NCBI GenBank assembly: GCA_963804245.1
Contig: CAWDPQ010000008.1
Span: 62,001-126,000, forward strand
Length of the DNA stretch: 64,000 nucleotides
Origin: CAWDPQ01 sp963804245
GTDB taxonomy: Bacteria; Acidobacteriota; Vicinamibacteria; Vicinamibacterales; 2-12-FULL-66-21
Direction: 5' to 3'
In this document: piece by piece, positions 27,383 through 36,023 of the stretch
Layout of the letters: each line of letters opens with the position of its first letter
How positions within the stretch are numbered: the first letter of the stretch is position 1
Translations under genes and position numbers: made by a program
The notes under the pieces: generated by a model
Seen by the model: the letters and a program-made list of their open reading frames with translations, nothing else
Databases searched by the model: none
Told to the model about the DNA's origin: nothing

Positions 27383-30088
27383 TTACGGACGACGCAGCGC
27401 CGCTATCGGCTCCACTCTCGACGCCCGATGCGCCGGCAAATACGCTGCGACCAGCGCCACCAACAGCAGCAGGGCAGCCGCGAGCCACAGGGTCGCTGGA
27501 TCCTGCGGAGGCACGCCGTAGAGCCGGCTGTCGATGACGTAGGCGGCGGCGTAGGCGAGCAGCGCACCCAGGACCAGACCGGCGGCGACAAGTCCGAGCG
27601 TCTCACGCAGGATCATCGAAATCACGCGGCCGGCCTGCGCGCCGAGAGCGATTCGGATGGCGATCTCGCCGGTGCGGCGAGAGATGCCATACGACAGCAC
27701 GCCGTACAGGCCGATGGCCGCGAGCGTGAGGGCGACGCCGCCAAACACCACGGCAAGCTGCGCCGTCGTTCGATCCTGCGCCGTTAGTTGCTCGATCTGC
27801 TGTTCAACCGAGCTGGCGGACACGATCGGCAGAGCCGCGTCCACGCGCTCGACCGTCTTGCGCGCCACCGGCATCACGGGTGCCGCGTCGCCCGCGGTTC
27901 GAATCAAGAGTGTCGGGCTCTTCACCGAATCGAGCGCTTGATATCCCGCCACGAAGTAGCGCGGCGCGACGGCGTCCCGCAGGCTCTGTGTATGGGCGTC
28001 GCTCGCTACGCCGACCACCTGATAAGACGTCCTGCTTTCATCGCCACCAATTGATGCCACCCGCATGCCGATGGGATTCCGGCGATCGAAGAAGCGTTTG
28101 GCGAAGGCCTCGTTGATGACGCACACCCTCGTCGCCTTGCCGCGATCGCTCTCGAGAATGTCGCGCCCGAGACGGATCGGAATGCCTAGCGTCGAGAAGT
28201 AGCCGGGCCCGACAACATCCACTCTGGATTCGACGTCCTGACCGTCCGCCGGCGCGTAACCTTCGACTTCGATCGTTGTCCCGGACTCGCCGCCGCTGAA
28301 CACACCCAGTTGTGAAAAGCTTGCCGCTCGCACGCCGGGGATCAGCTGGATCTCGCCAAGGATGGCGCGCAGCACACTGTCTTTCTGCGCGGGCTGATAT
28401 CCAGCCTCGCGGAAATCCACCCGGACGAGCAGTGCCTGCCGAGCGGTAAAGCCGAGATCCGCATGTTGGAGGTTATGGACCGTGCGGGTCAGCAATCCGG
28501 CGCCGACGAGCAAGGGGAACGAGAGCGCCAACTGTAGGCTGACCAGGAATCGGCCGGAGCGCATCTGGCCCAAAGACCCGATGGCGCCGCGGCTTTCCTT
28601 CAAGCGTGCAGCGGCGTCGGTTTTGGTCGCCTGCCACGCTGGGAGCACGCCGAACAGCAGTGCGGCGCCAACGGTGATTGCCAGGATGAAAGCCAGCACC
28701 AGTGGGTCCAGCGCGAAATTCACGTGAAAGCGCGGATCCGCTTCCGCCAGCATTCCGACCAGCGCGCCATGAATGAAGTAGGCAACGGCGATGGCCGCCA
28801 CACCGCCGACGGCGGCGAGGGCCAGACTCTCGGTGACGAGCTGGCGGATGATGCGGTCGCGACTTGCGCCGAGCGACAGACGCAACGCGATCTCTGATTT
28901 GCGTGCAGCGCCGCGCGCGAGCAGAAGGTTGGCGAGATTGGCGCAGGTGATGAGCAGCAGGACGCCGACTGCCGCCAGAAGGGCAGTCAGCGACTGCGAG
29001 AACTCGTTGCGTTTCGCTGATGCGCCACGGGCAGCTGACTGGAGCTGGAGGCGCTGATCCAGCAGCTCACGCCGCCGTTGCGCAGCGGCGCCGTAGAACG
29101 ACTGCAAGCCGGCCTGAAAGACTGCGTTCGCTTGCCCTTCCGCCTGAGCCGGCGTCACTCCCGGTTTCAGCCGGCCGAACACGTGCAGCCACATCGCTTT
29201 GTCGGGAGGCGAATCGTGGAGCAGGTCTCTGCCGGGCAGCACCCTGGGCTGCATGCGCACAGGGAGCCAGAGGTCGGGACTCTGACCGACGGTTTCGCCG
29301 ATGAAGCCCCGAGGCCCCACACCGATGATGCTCAGAGCGGTCGTGCGGATCGTGAGGGTCTTGCCCAGTACGTCAGAACGGCCGCCGAAGCGACGCTGCC
29401 AGTAGCTGTAGCTGATGACGGCGGAGGGTGTCTCCGTGCGGTCGTCTGCGGTCGTGAATGTCCGGCCGATCGCCGGGCTCATGCCCAGCACCTGAAAGAA
29501 CGCGCCCGACACCAACCGTCCACGGGCTTCTTCCCACTCGCCGCCCTCGAATCGGACCCGCCAGGTGTTGAGGCTGCTTTGCGACGCCATCAGAGCGGAG
29601 AACGCGCCGGTGTGATCGCGCAACTGTTCGAATTCGCTATACGTGAGCCAGGCTCGAGGGCCATCGGTGCGACCGCTCCACATCCCCGACTGATTGGGAT
29701 CCGTCAGCATCACCAGCTGGTCTGCGTCCGCCACGGCCGGCAGCGAGGCGTGCAGGACTCCGTTCCACAAGCTGAAGATCGCGGTGTTGGCGCCAATGCC
29801 CAGCGCCAGCGACAGGACGGCCACAGTGGTGAAACTGAGCTGCGCCGCCATGATGCGCAGTGCGTAGCGCAGGTCTTGATGAATCAGGTGGCCATGTTCC
29901 CGGGGGGCAACGATCAGCATGTCGACCGCGGCCTTCACCCAAAGCGCGGCCTGTTGGAATTTTCCTCCCGTTCGGCGCGCTTCGCCGAGCTGGTCGGCGA
30001 AGGTGAGATACATCTGGTCGCCGTACTCGTGGCGAAACGGCGCCGGGTAGCAGTGCAACAACGCTCGGTAGATGGTCCGCGCGTGCAT
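27383..30088 (-). CDS. ADOP-type (MacB/FtsX-like) ABC permease, PadR-linked
   Basis: A complete 901-residue duplicated permease. A cytoplasmic prefix (YRALLHCYPAPFRHEYGDQM) precedes the first half, with QDLRYALRIMAAQ before helix 1, a large periplasmic domain, and ITCANLANLLLARGAARKSE. The second half starts VSLQLALSFPLLVGAGLL and ends YLPAHRASRVEPIAALRRP. Such proteins lack a dedicated ATPase next to them and are strongly expanded in Acidobacteriota; export or lipoprotein-linked roles are assumed. The ATG overlaps the PadR stop as TGATG, so the two genes are translationally coupled. The prefix domain is the form usually found next to PadR genes. Confidence 0.92.
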   Translation of the reverse strand: MHARTIYRALLHCYPAPFRHEYGDQMYLTFADQLGEARRTGGKFQQAALWVKAAVDMLIVAPREHGHLIHQDLRYALRIMAAQLSFTTVAVLSLALGIGANTAIFSLWNGVLHASLPAVADADQLVMLTDPNQSGMWSGRTDGPRAWLTYSEFEQLRDHTGAFSALMASQSSLNTWRVRFEGGEWEEARGRLVSGAFFQVLGMSPAIGRTFTTADDRTETPSAVISYSYWQRRFGGRSDVLGKTLTIRTTALSIIGVGPRGFIGETVGQSPDLWLPVRMQPRVLPGRDLLHDSPPDKAMWLHVFGRLKPGVTPAQAEGQANAVFQAGLQSFYGAAAQRRRELLDQRLQLQSAARGASAKRNEFSQSLTALLAAVGVLLLITCANLANLLLARGAARKSEIALRLSLGASRDRIIRQLVTESLALAAVGGVAAIAVAYFIHGALVGMLAEADPRFHVNFALDPLVLAFILAITVGAALLFGVLPAWQATKTDAAARLKESRGAIGSLGQMRSGRFLVSLQLALSFPLLVGAGLLTRTVHNLQHADLGFTARQALLVRVDFREAGYQPAQKDSVLRAILGEIQLIPGVRAASFSQLGVFSGGESGTTIEVEGYAPADGQDVESRVDVVGPGYFSTLGIPIRLGRDILESDRGKATRVCVINEAFAKRFFDRRNPIGMRVASIGGDESRTSYQVVGVASDAHTQSLRDAVAPRYFVAGYQALDSVKSPTLLIRTAGDAAPVMPVARKTVERVDAALPIVSASSVEQQIEQLTAQDRTTAQLAVVFGGVALTLAAIGLYGVLSYGISRRTGEIAIRIALGAQAGRVISMILRETLGLVAAGLVLGALLAYAAAYVIDSRLYGVPPQDPATLWLAAALLLLVALVAAYLPAHRASRVEPIAALRRP

Positions 30089-30441
30089 CACGTGCCTCGA
30101 ACCAGACCGGTCGCCCGCGCCTGTTTCACCAGCGAATTCAACCGCTCGACTTCGGCCGCCGCCACCCGTCGCCCAAAACGTCGCAGCCGGTAGTAGCGCC
30201 TCCGCTCATCAGTGCTGGTCGGGTCGGGACTGTTCGACAGTTCCTCGATCAGGCCCTGTTCGAGCATGCGGCGGATGGAGCTGTAGAGCGTCCCGGCGCT
30301 GAGCTGAACTTTCCCGTCAGTCCTGGCGGCGACGTCCTGCATGATCGAGTAGCCATGACGGTCGCGATCGGCGAGCGCAATCAGGATGTGGAAAACCGCC
30401 GTCGGGAGCGGCAGCAGGGAATCAGGCGAAGAATCGTCCAT
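30088..30441 (-). CDS. PadR family transcriptional regulator
   Basis: A 117-residue winged-helix protein with the PadR core: LPTAVFHILIALADRDRHGY, IMQDVAARTDGKVQLSAGTL, YSSIRRMLEQGLIEE and RRRYYRLRRFGRRV. It ends with a short dimerisation helix. PadR proteins repress their own operon and respond to small molecules. The stop codon overlaps the start of the ADOP permease, so it almost surely controls that permease. I use the ATG at 30441; the longer reading from 30459 lacks family sequence. An inverted repeat lies about 22 bases upstream. Confidence 0.9.
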   Translation of the reverse strand: MDDSSPDSLLPLPTAVFHILIALADRDRHGYSIMQDVAARTDGKVQLSAGTLYSSIRRMLEQGLIEELSNSPDPTSTDERRRYYRLRRFGRRVAAAEVERLNSLVKQARATGLVRGT

Positions 30442-30462
30442 AAGGCTCTCTACCGGCACAGA

Positions 30463-30483
30463 CTATACCACAAACAAGTATAG
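30463..30483. promoter_or_regulatory. Inverted repeat, probable PadR operator
   Basis: CTATAC (30463-30468) and GTATAG (30478-30483) form a perfect 6-base inverted repeat with a 9-base spacer, 22 bases upstream of the PadR start codon. A second nested pair CCAC / GTGG (30468-30471 and 30489-30492) overlaps it. The position and AT-rich ends suit autorepression. Confidence 0.5.
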
Positions 30484-30644
30484 TTGCAAGTGGTACACAG
30501 AGAGACGAGCGAGTTTAGGAGGTTTTCAGCAGGAGATCATGAGATCAGGAGTTTTTACTTCTTGGATCCAGACAACAAATTGCTGATTTCTTGATCTACG
30601 TCCTGGACCCGCTCAATCTCATGGGATTCGATCCACGTAACACA

Positions 30645-31202
30645 TCAGTCGGCGGCCGGCGTCTCAGTAGCGGTCAGCCGCGATGGAGCCGGTCTTCGCA
30701 GCCACTCCCTCACTCGACCGGCGCACGGTGGCAGCGGATCGCAGGCCAGCAGATACAGCACGACAGTCGTCAGGAGGATGAGGACGTAGCTCAGAAGGAC
30801 GACGTGCAGGCGTAGATTGATGTAGACGAACAGAATCGGGTAGCAGAGGAAGAGGGAAAGCGTCAGAAACGAGATACGCAGGAGAACGTCGCGGACACGT
30901 CTCGGATTTCGGAAACCCCTGGCGACGCGGCGATAGGCAGCAACTTCATACGCCTCGATGGGCTCTCTGAAGATTGTCTGCGTCAGCACGTACAGCAGGC
31001 CACCACAGAACAGCGCCACGAACAACCGCGGGGCGAGCGCGCTGCTGCTCCAGGAAAACACACCGGCCCAGACGAAGTACACGATGATGCTGATGTTCGT
31101 GAGCTGGACGGCCAGCCACACGTTCGTCCTGCCCGTCAGCCGCTGAAACCGGCGGCACGAGCGTTCGATGAGATTCAAGATGACCGTATCGATGTAAGTC
31201 AT
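30645..31202 (-). CDS. Hypothetical four-helix membrane protein
   Basis: A 185-residue protein I do not recognise. Hydrophobic segments lie at about residues 28-50, 57-78, 108-130 and 133-155. The loop between the second and third holds a basic stretch (RRVARGFRNPRRVRD), so that loop should be cytoplasmic. The C-terminus is basic and Pro-rich. It is isolated between the PadR promoter region and the BlaR1 gene. The codon pattern matches its neighbours and the ORF is intact. Confidence 0.65.
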   Translation of the reverse strand: MTYIDTVILNLIERSCRRFQRLTGRTNVWLAVQLTNISIIVYFVWAGVFSWSSSALAPRLFVALFCGGLLYVLTQTIFREPIEAYEVAAYRRVARGFRNPRRVRDVLLRISFLTLSLFLCYPILFVYINLRLHVVLLSYVLILLTTVVLYLLACDPLPPCAGRVREWLRRPAPSRLTATETPAAD

Positions 31203-31330
31203 CCCGCTGCAACGTGCTCACGCGGACACCGACGCGGGTTGTCCGCAATCTTGAGTGCCGGCAATGGCGGCTGCCAAAGCTACTATCTATTCTCGCTGCC
31301 GCCGGCTCGAAACGCAGCACATCTTATTTG

Positions 31331-31348
31331 AGTCGTTCTCGAACGACT
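31331..31348 (-). terminator. Hairpin downstream of blaR1
   Basis: AGTCGTT (31331-31337), four-base loop, AACGACT (31342-31348). It lies 70 bases past the stop of the minus-strand blaR1-like gene. No T-run follows, so this is a weak terminator candidate. Confidence 0.35.
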
Positions 31349-31418
31349 AGGGCGTAGGAGTGGGTAGGGAAGTTCCTCGCCGGGGTGCATTCAGAAGCGA
31401 TGCGCGGCCCTGACAGGT

Positions 31419-33653
31419 CTAACGCAGTCCTCCAGCCGCGACCGACTTGAGCAGATCGACCGGCAGGCGCGTGCCGGCGCGGGAATTGGCCGCACGAATG
31501 CGGTCGGCCGACAAACCGTGATCGCGCAGCGTCACCAGGTCGTCGATTGACAGATTGTCGTAGCCGAGCGTCTTCAGCTCCTGGACGTACCTTCGGGGAC
31601 ACGCCGTGATCGCGGACGCGAATCAGCGAGTCCAGAGGCAGCTTGGTGTAGCCGAGCGTGGCCATCTCGCGCACGAACTCGACGCTGACGCCATGATCGC
31701 GCGCCCTGATCAGTTCGTCGAGCGGCACGCTGTAGCCAAGCTGGCGCATGTCGCGGACGTAGTCCGCACCGACGCCATGGTCCCGCGCGTTGATCAGCTG
31801 CTCCATCTTCAGCGAGCCGTAGCCGCCGTCGCGCATCGCTCGCACGTACTCCGGGGAAATGCCGTGATCGCGCGCCTTGCGGAGCTCGTCAGCGGAGAGT
31901 CCCTTGTATCCCTGGTCCGCCAGCTCACGGACATATGACGGGCCGACGCCGTGATCCCTGAGCTCGATCACGGGTGCGAGCGATCCCAGGCGATAACCGA
32001 GTGCGGCCATCTCACGCACGTAGGTGACGCGGACACCGTGCTGACCCGCCCGAACGAGCTCGGACGTTTCCGGCTTTGCGTACCCGTGTTTGCTCAATTC
32101 GTCGATGAAGGCAAATCCCACGTCGTGTCGAGCCATCTGATATTGCTCGGCCGCAGTCGGCCGGGCAAAGCCGCGCTTTGCCAGTTCCGCCGGGAAGTTT
32201 GGATCCGACGTGAACGAGAACGTTCCAGCGCCGATGCCACTTCGGATGATGCCTTCGAACGCGAACGTGCCCGCGTCGCGCCGCAGCTGAAATTGCACCG
32301 GTCCGCCCGGACCCGTCAGCTGCGCCGGGCGCAGCCCCTGCAGTTGATCGACCTGCACATCCGTGCCGGAGGACGAATTCAGCTCCGCCAGCCGCAGGTG
32401 GACCGTGCCTTCGGGTACTGCTCGGGCGGATTTCCCACGTGCCGGGCAGCCGGTCCTGCGGGATGCCGATCGCCGCCGCCGCCGCGCGGATGATCGGACC
32501 GGCGGACTCTCGAATGAGCGTGTCCCAGGACTTCAACGACGGCGCCGTCACCGCTGCTTGCGGTGTTGGCGCCGCTGCGACGACGCGCGAGGTGGCGCCT
32601 GCCAGCGGGAGCAGCAGGCACGCCGCGATGGCTCCGCACGCGACATATGCACCCGTCGCTGGCGCCCTTCGGTTGCGGCCGACGTCGAGTGCGGCCAATA
32701 TGCGACCTTCGAGCTGTCGTCGGCGCGCCATGCTGACCGCGAGGGCCGGGGCGCGGTGGCCGCCGAGGCTGTACGCGATCTCGAGCAGATGGCCGGCGTA
32801 ATCGCGAGCCGGAGCCCCCGCCGCAATCACACGGTCGTCGCAGGCGAGCTCTCGTTCGACGCGCAAACGTCGCGCAACCCACCACACCGCTGGATGGAAC
32901 CAGTACACCGTGCAGGCCGCGAACGCGAGCATCTGCGTCAGGCAATCGTAGCGAGCGACGTGCGCCAGTTCGTGCAGGATCACCGCGCGGCGCCTGTCCT
33001 CAGGCCAGGTGTCCCCGGTCGCCGGGATCAGGATTGCCGGCCGGCGAGTCCCGAAGGCCATCGGCATGCTCTGCTCACGGCTGCGAAGGAGTCGCACCGA
33101 ACGACGGAGGCCGAGGCTGTCGGCCGACTCGCTCAACAGTGCCACCCATTCTCGATCGCACAGCTCAGAGGCGTGGCGCGCAAGCCGCTGGACACTCCAC
33201 CGCTGCCTGGCCAGCCGCATCAGCATCACGATCACGCCGGCGCCGTACAACCAGCTGAGGCCGGTTCCCCATGAAAACGCGTCCGTCTGCGTACGCATCG
33301 TGTCGATAGCGATCGCTGATATCCCGCTCACGAACCGGCGTCAGGTTGGCACCGTCAGCTGAGGAGACGGCGGTCCGTTCGAGGACACCACGTTCTATCG
33401 CGCTTGCGGCCGGCGTCTGCCACGCCGGGTTGTTCGTCGCGGTTCGAGTCACCACTGTCCATTCCGGCAGCGCGATCCACAGGATCGGTAGCAGGAGCAC
33501 ACCGACGATGGCTAGCGTCCATACCAGGTGGCGCAGTGCCGCGGACCCTCGGCGATGGATGACGGCCTGTACGATTGCGGCGAGCGCCAGCACCGCCGTG
33601 GCCTTGGCGATCATCCACAGGGCGGGAGAGAAGGCAGTATCGATCGTCGTCAT
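31419..33653 (-). CDS. BlaR1-like M56 peptidase with C-terminal tandem repeats, three frameshifts
   Basis: A membrane-embedded antirepressor protease. The N-terminal part has several helices (ATAVLALAAIVQAVIHRRG, then LAIVGVLLLPILWIALPEW). The zinc site is VILHELAHVARYD (HExxH) near residue 200, followed by ACTVYWFHPAVWWVARRLRV and ERELACDDRVI, as in M56 peptidases. After a single helix the periplasmic part has about eight repeats of 28-29 residues. The frame changes near 33320, 32410 and 31590. The true end, VDLLKSVAAGGLR, is in the last frame and stops at 31419-31421. The start overlaps the blaI stop (ATGA), so the pair is coupled. In BlaI/BlaR1 systems the protease senses an envelope signal and inactivates the repressor. 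Confidence 0.88.
31590..32110 (-). repeat. Coding tandem repeats, 28-29 residues per unit, in the BlaR1 sensor part
   Basis: Each unit follows the pattern YVREM..LGY..L..D.LI.ARDHGVS, with RDHG the most constant core. Units differ by up to half their positions, so this is an old protein repeat and not a recent DNA duplication. The last two units cross a frame change near 31590. Confidence 0.85.
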
Positions 33654-34045
33654 GGCTTGTCTTCCTGTTCGCGGGCGCGTTCCAGCAGGCTGCTCAGGCG
33701 GCGATACTCAGCCGGTGAGAGCGGCGTCGGCGTCATGTCGATCAGTGCCGCAATCGCCGAACCGGGAGAATTGTCGAAGAACGTGCGCAGCACCTGTTTC
33801 AATGCGGAACGGCTCGCATCTTTCGGCTTCACCGCCGGGGAGTACACATATCGCGGACCGTCGTACTCGCGGGTCAGAAGCCCGCGCTCCATCATGATGT
33901 CCAGCAGCTTGCGGACACTGGACGGGCTCGGCGCATCCGGCAGCTCGGCCCGGATCTCCTCAACCGTCGCCTGCCGGTGCCGATAGACGATCTCCATCAT
34001 CTGACTTTCGCGGCGGGTGAGATCCACGGGTTTCGACTTGGGCAT
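33650..34045 (-). CDS. blaI: BlaI/MecI-type transcriptional repressor
   Basis: A 131-residue winged-helix repressor. It shows the family core LTRRESQMMEIVYRHRQATV, EEIRAELPDAPSPSSVRKLL, MERGLLTREYDGPRYVYSP and a C-terminal dimerisation region (LLERAREQEDKP end). BlaI proteins bind palindromic operators and are cleaved or released after BlaR1 signalling. Here two tandem operator units lie 20-57 bases upstream of the ATG. It overlaps the BlaR1-like gene by four bases. No beta-lactamase gene is seen in the window, so the regulon probably includes other targets. Confidence 0.92.
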   Translation of the reverse strand: MPKSKPVDLTRRESQMMEIVYRHRQATVEEIRAELPDAPSPSSVRKLLDIMMERGLLTREYDGPRYVYSPAVKPKDASRSALKQVLRTFFDNSPGSAIAALIDMTPTPLSPAEYRRLSSLLERAREQEDKP

Positions 34046-34064
34046 GCGGTCAGGACCTGTTCGT

Positions 34065-34102
34065 TGGCGCGAATTTTTTCGCCTGGCGCGAATATATTCG
34101 CC
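34065..34102. promoter_or_regulatory. Tandem BlaI-type operators
   Basis: Two directly repeated 19-base units lie side by side: TGGCGCGAATTTTTTCGCC (34065-34083) and TGGCGCGAATATATTCGCC (34084-34102). Each contains a palindrome; the second, GCGAATATATTCGC (34088-34101), is perfect. The 19-base spacing places the repressor dimers about two helical turns apart. They lie between blaI and the divergent gene at 34162, so both could be controlled. Confidence 0.8.
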
Positions 34103-34161
34103 TGCGGTCGGACTGTCAACTGGTTTGTCCGCCGCGGGCGGTTCGTTGCTACGATTAAGGC

Positions 34162-34569
34162 ATGGCCCTCGACGAACGCGCCTTTTTCACCGACAAACCG
34201 GAAACCCGACAGGGCCGGTATCAGTGTCCGAAGTGCCGACGCAGCGGCGACTACAGCATCCGTTGGGTGCGCCGCTCGAAGAGAGACAGGCTCCCGCCGG
34301 GGGCCGACGAAGGAGATCGCGCCAAGTTCGCCAAGCTGCGCAACTATCTGCTGCGGCTCGACGATGAGGTGACGTGCAAGACGTGCGGCAAGAAGTTCGA
34401 GATTCCGTCACAGCAGTCGCTGTTGTTCGTGGATCAGCTGGCGGGGCTTCCGGACGAGGAAGAGCTCGAGCGGGAGATTGCCGCCGCTTCCGGTGAACCG
34501 GAACCGGCACAGGAGACGAAACCGGCACTCCCGGCACGATTCACCCGCAAATCGACCGGGTGGAAGTAG
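34162..34569 (+). CDS. Hypothetical zinc-ribbon-like protein
   Basis: A 135-residue soluble protein I do not recognise. Two CxxC pairs, CPKC (about residue 22) and CKTC (about residue 73), could bind one zinc ion. Between them is a basic stretch (RRSKRDRLPPG). The C-terminal third is acidic and Pro/Glu-rich, without a predicted fold. It is divergent from blaI and lies just behind the tandem operators. The start gives a clean N-terminus, though no strong ribosome-binding site is seen. Confidence 0.65.
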   Translation: MALDERAFFTDKPETRQGRYQCPKCRRSGDYSIRWVRRSKRDRLPPGADEGDRAKFAKLRNYLLRLDDEVTCKTCGKKFEIPSQQSLLFVDQLAGLPDEEELEREIAAASGEPEPAQETKPALPARFTRKSTGWK

Positions 34570-34703
34570 CGACTCGAGTGGCAAAAAACAGACGACTGAG
34601 GTCACCCATTCCCAGCAAGAGAGCTGTTCTGGAGCGAGGCCGTCTGTCGGGCGGCGGGTTGGGTATGGGCAACGCTCGGTTACTGAGAGGAGATACGGTA
34701 GTC

Positions 34704-35081
34704 ATGGCCAAGCCGACGAATGACTCGGAGCGAGACGTCGCCGGAGAGGTGGCCGACGCTGTCGGCACCGCAATCGGCAGCATCGTCAACGAGCTCGAAC
34801 AACTCGACAAACGCCGGGACGAGCTTGTCCAGCAGCTGCAAAAAGCTGCTGACAGCGTGAACGCTCAGCTCAGCAAGTGGCTGCCGGCGGGCATCGCGGA
34901 GATGCCACGAAAGGCCAAGGAAAGTTACAACCGCGTTCGGAAAGACGCTCCGTGTTCCGTGTGCGGTTTCAAGACGGAGCCGCCGCACGACGCCCGTAGC
35001 CACGGTCAGCAGAACCCCAAGGGGCCGTTTACAGCGTCGGAACTTGCTGACAGAAAACTGGAGCGCGTTCCTGAGCCCTGA
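34704..35081 (+). CDS. Hypothetical coiled-coil protein with C2H2-like zinc site
   Basis: A 125-residue protein with no family I recognise. Residues 25-60 form an amphipathic helix likely to coil (IVNELEQLDKRRDELVQQLQ). The C-terminal part has CSVCGFKTEPPHDARSH, a CxxC followed by HxxxxH, which resembles a small zinc finger. The ATG at 34704 is preceded by GAGAGGAGATA and replaces a longer in-frame reading. It follows the zinc-ribbon-like gene at 135 bases. Confidence 0.65.
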   Translation: MAKPTNDSERDVAGEVADAVGTAIGSIVNELEQLDKRRDELVQQLQKAADSVNAQLSKWLPAGIAEMPRKAKESYNRVRKDAPCSVCGFKTEPPHDARSHGQQNPKGPFTASELADRKLERVPEP

Positions 35082-35231
35082 TAACGACCGCTTCCGCTGA
35101 GATATTCAAGACGATCTCTGATGTGCAATTTGACATAGGCGTCGACCGAGGAGCCGAATACGATCGTCGAAGGAGCGGCCTGGAGGCCCCGACGGGCGCG
35201 CCGCCGTCGGATCTCTGTCCGTCATGGTGGA

Positions 35232-35579
35232 ATGAAGATACTCGAGTGGATGATCAAGCGCACGCCGAGGGAGACCCACGAGGCCAAAGCAGACGCGCCC
35301 GCCGCGAAGCCTCACCGGTCCAACAAGGCGGGGAAGTACCGGTTGCTCTACGAGTACTTGGAAAACAGGTACGCGAATAACGTCGTCCTCACGTTCGGGC
35401 AAATCGAAGACCTCCTTGGTTTCACGCTGCCGGATCCGGCGCGCACCGACAAAGAGTGGTGGACGATCGCAGACATAAACGTTGCGGAAGCCCGCTGCTC
35501 CGACGCATGGACACTGGCCGGGAGAACGGCCACGCCGAACTTGTCGGCGCAGACTGTTGTTTTTGAACGGTTATCATGA
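35232..35579 (+). CDS. DUF7662-like small protein
   Basis: A 115-residue protein. The C-terminal 80 residues match the pattern I associate with DUF7662: KYRLLYEYLENRYANNVVLT, FGQIEDLLGFTLPDPAR, then WW and AQTVVFERL. Function unknown; the pattern recalls small DNA- or ligand-binding modules. The first 30 residues are basic and probably unstructured. The next gene starts 18 bases later. The 150 bases before it hold no clear feature beyond an isolated TTGACA at 35130. Confidence 0.6.
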   Translation: MKILEWMIKRTPRETHEAKADAPAAKPHRSNKAGKYRLLYEYLENRYANNVVLTFGQIEDLLGFTLPDPARTDKEWWTIADINVAEARCSDAWTLAGRTATPNLSAQTVVFERLS

Positions 35580-35597
35580 GTCCTCAACGGAGGAACG

Positions 35598-35999
35598 ATG
35601 CCCAGCTTTCTGATTGAGTCCTATAAAGTTCGACTCGAGCTCCAGCGAGTTGGCAATCCAGTCGTCACGCACCGCAACCGGATCATCGAAGTGGTGAGCG
35701 TGCCGCTGTATCACGGCATCGTCGAACGCGCGATGCTCAACTTCTCAACCTACTGGGACAACTGGTCGGGCACTCCTGTCGTCGGTTTCTACAGCCTTGC
35801 CAACCCGTATCAGCCTCTGCTCGCCGGGTGGTTGCCGTCCAACGAGTTCTCGTTCTGGTACGACGTCCTGCGCGCCGAGAAACCGCTGACGCTGTTCTAT
35901 GACATCACACCGATAGGTGGCGCCAGTTACGTCAGCAAGATCACTCTGGGTACTTCGACCGAACCGCTTGGGGAGGGACCGGCCGACGTCAGCCCGTAG
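35598..35999 (+). CDS. Hypothetical protein
   Basis: A 133-residue soluble protein I do not recognise. It is rich in beta-strand-forming and aromatic residues (LLAGWLPSNEFSFWYDVL, KPLTLFYDITP). There is no signal peptide and no Cys. The ATG follows ACGGAGGAACG, a strong ribosome-binding site, and it starts 18 bases after the DUF7662-like gene, so the two are likely one operon. Confidence 0.6.
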   Translation: MPSFLIESYKVRLELQRVGNPVVTHRNRIIEVVSVPLYHGIVERAMLNFSTYWDNWSGTPVVGFYSLANPYQPLLAGWLPSNEFSFWYDVLRAEKPLTLFYDITPIGGASYVSKITLGTSTEPLGEGPADVSP

Positions 36000-36023
36000 G
36001 GCTGACCATACCGGTGCGCCTCT

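Noticed and set aside
31590..32110. CRISPR-like periodicity of about 86 bases
   Set aside because: The period is a multiple of three and encodes diverged protein repeats; there are no identical repeats with unique spacers.
34065..34102. Rho-independent terminator reading of the T-rich palindrome
   Set aside because: It lies upstream of both flanking genes and is duplicated in phase, which fits operators.
35130..35164. TTGACA with a TACGAT as a promoter for the DUF7662-like gene
   Set aside because: The spacer would be 23 bases, too long for sigma70.
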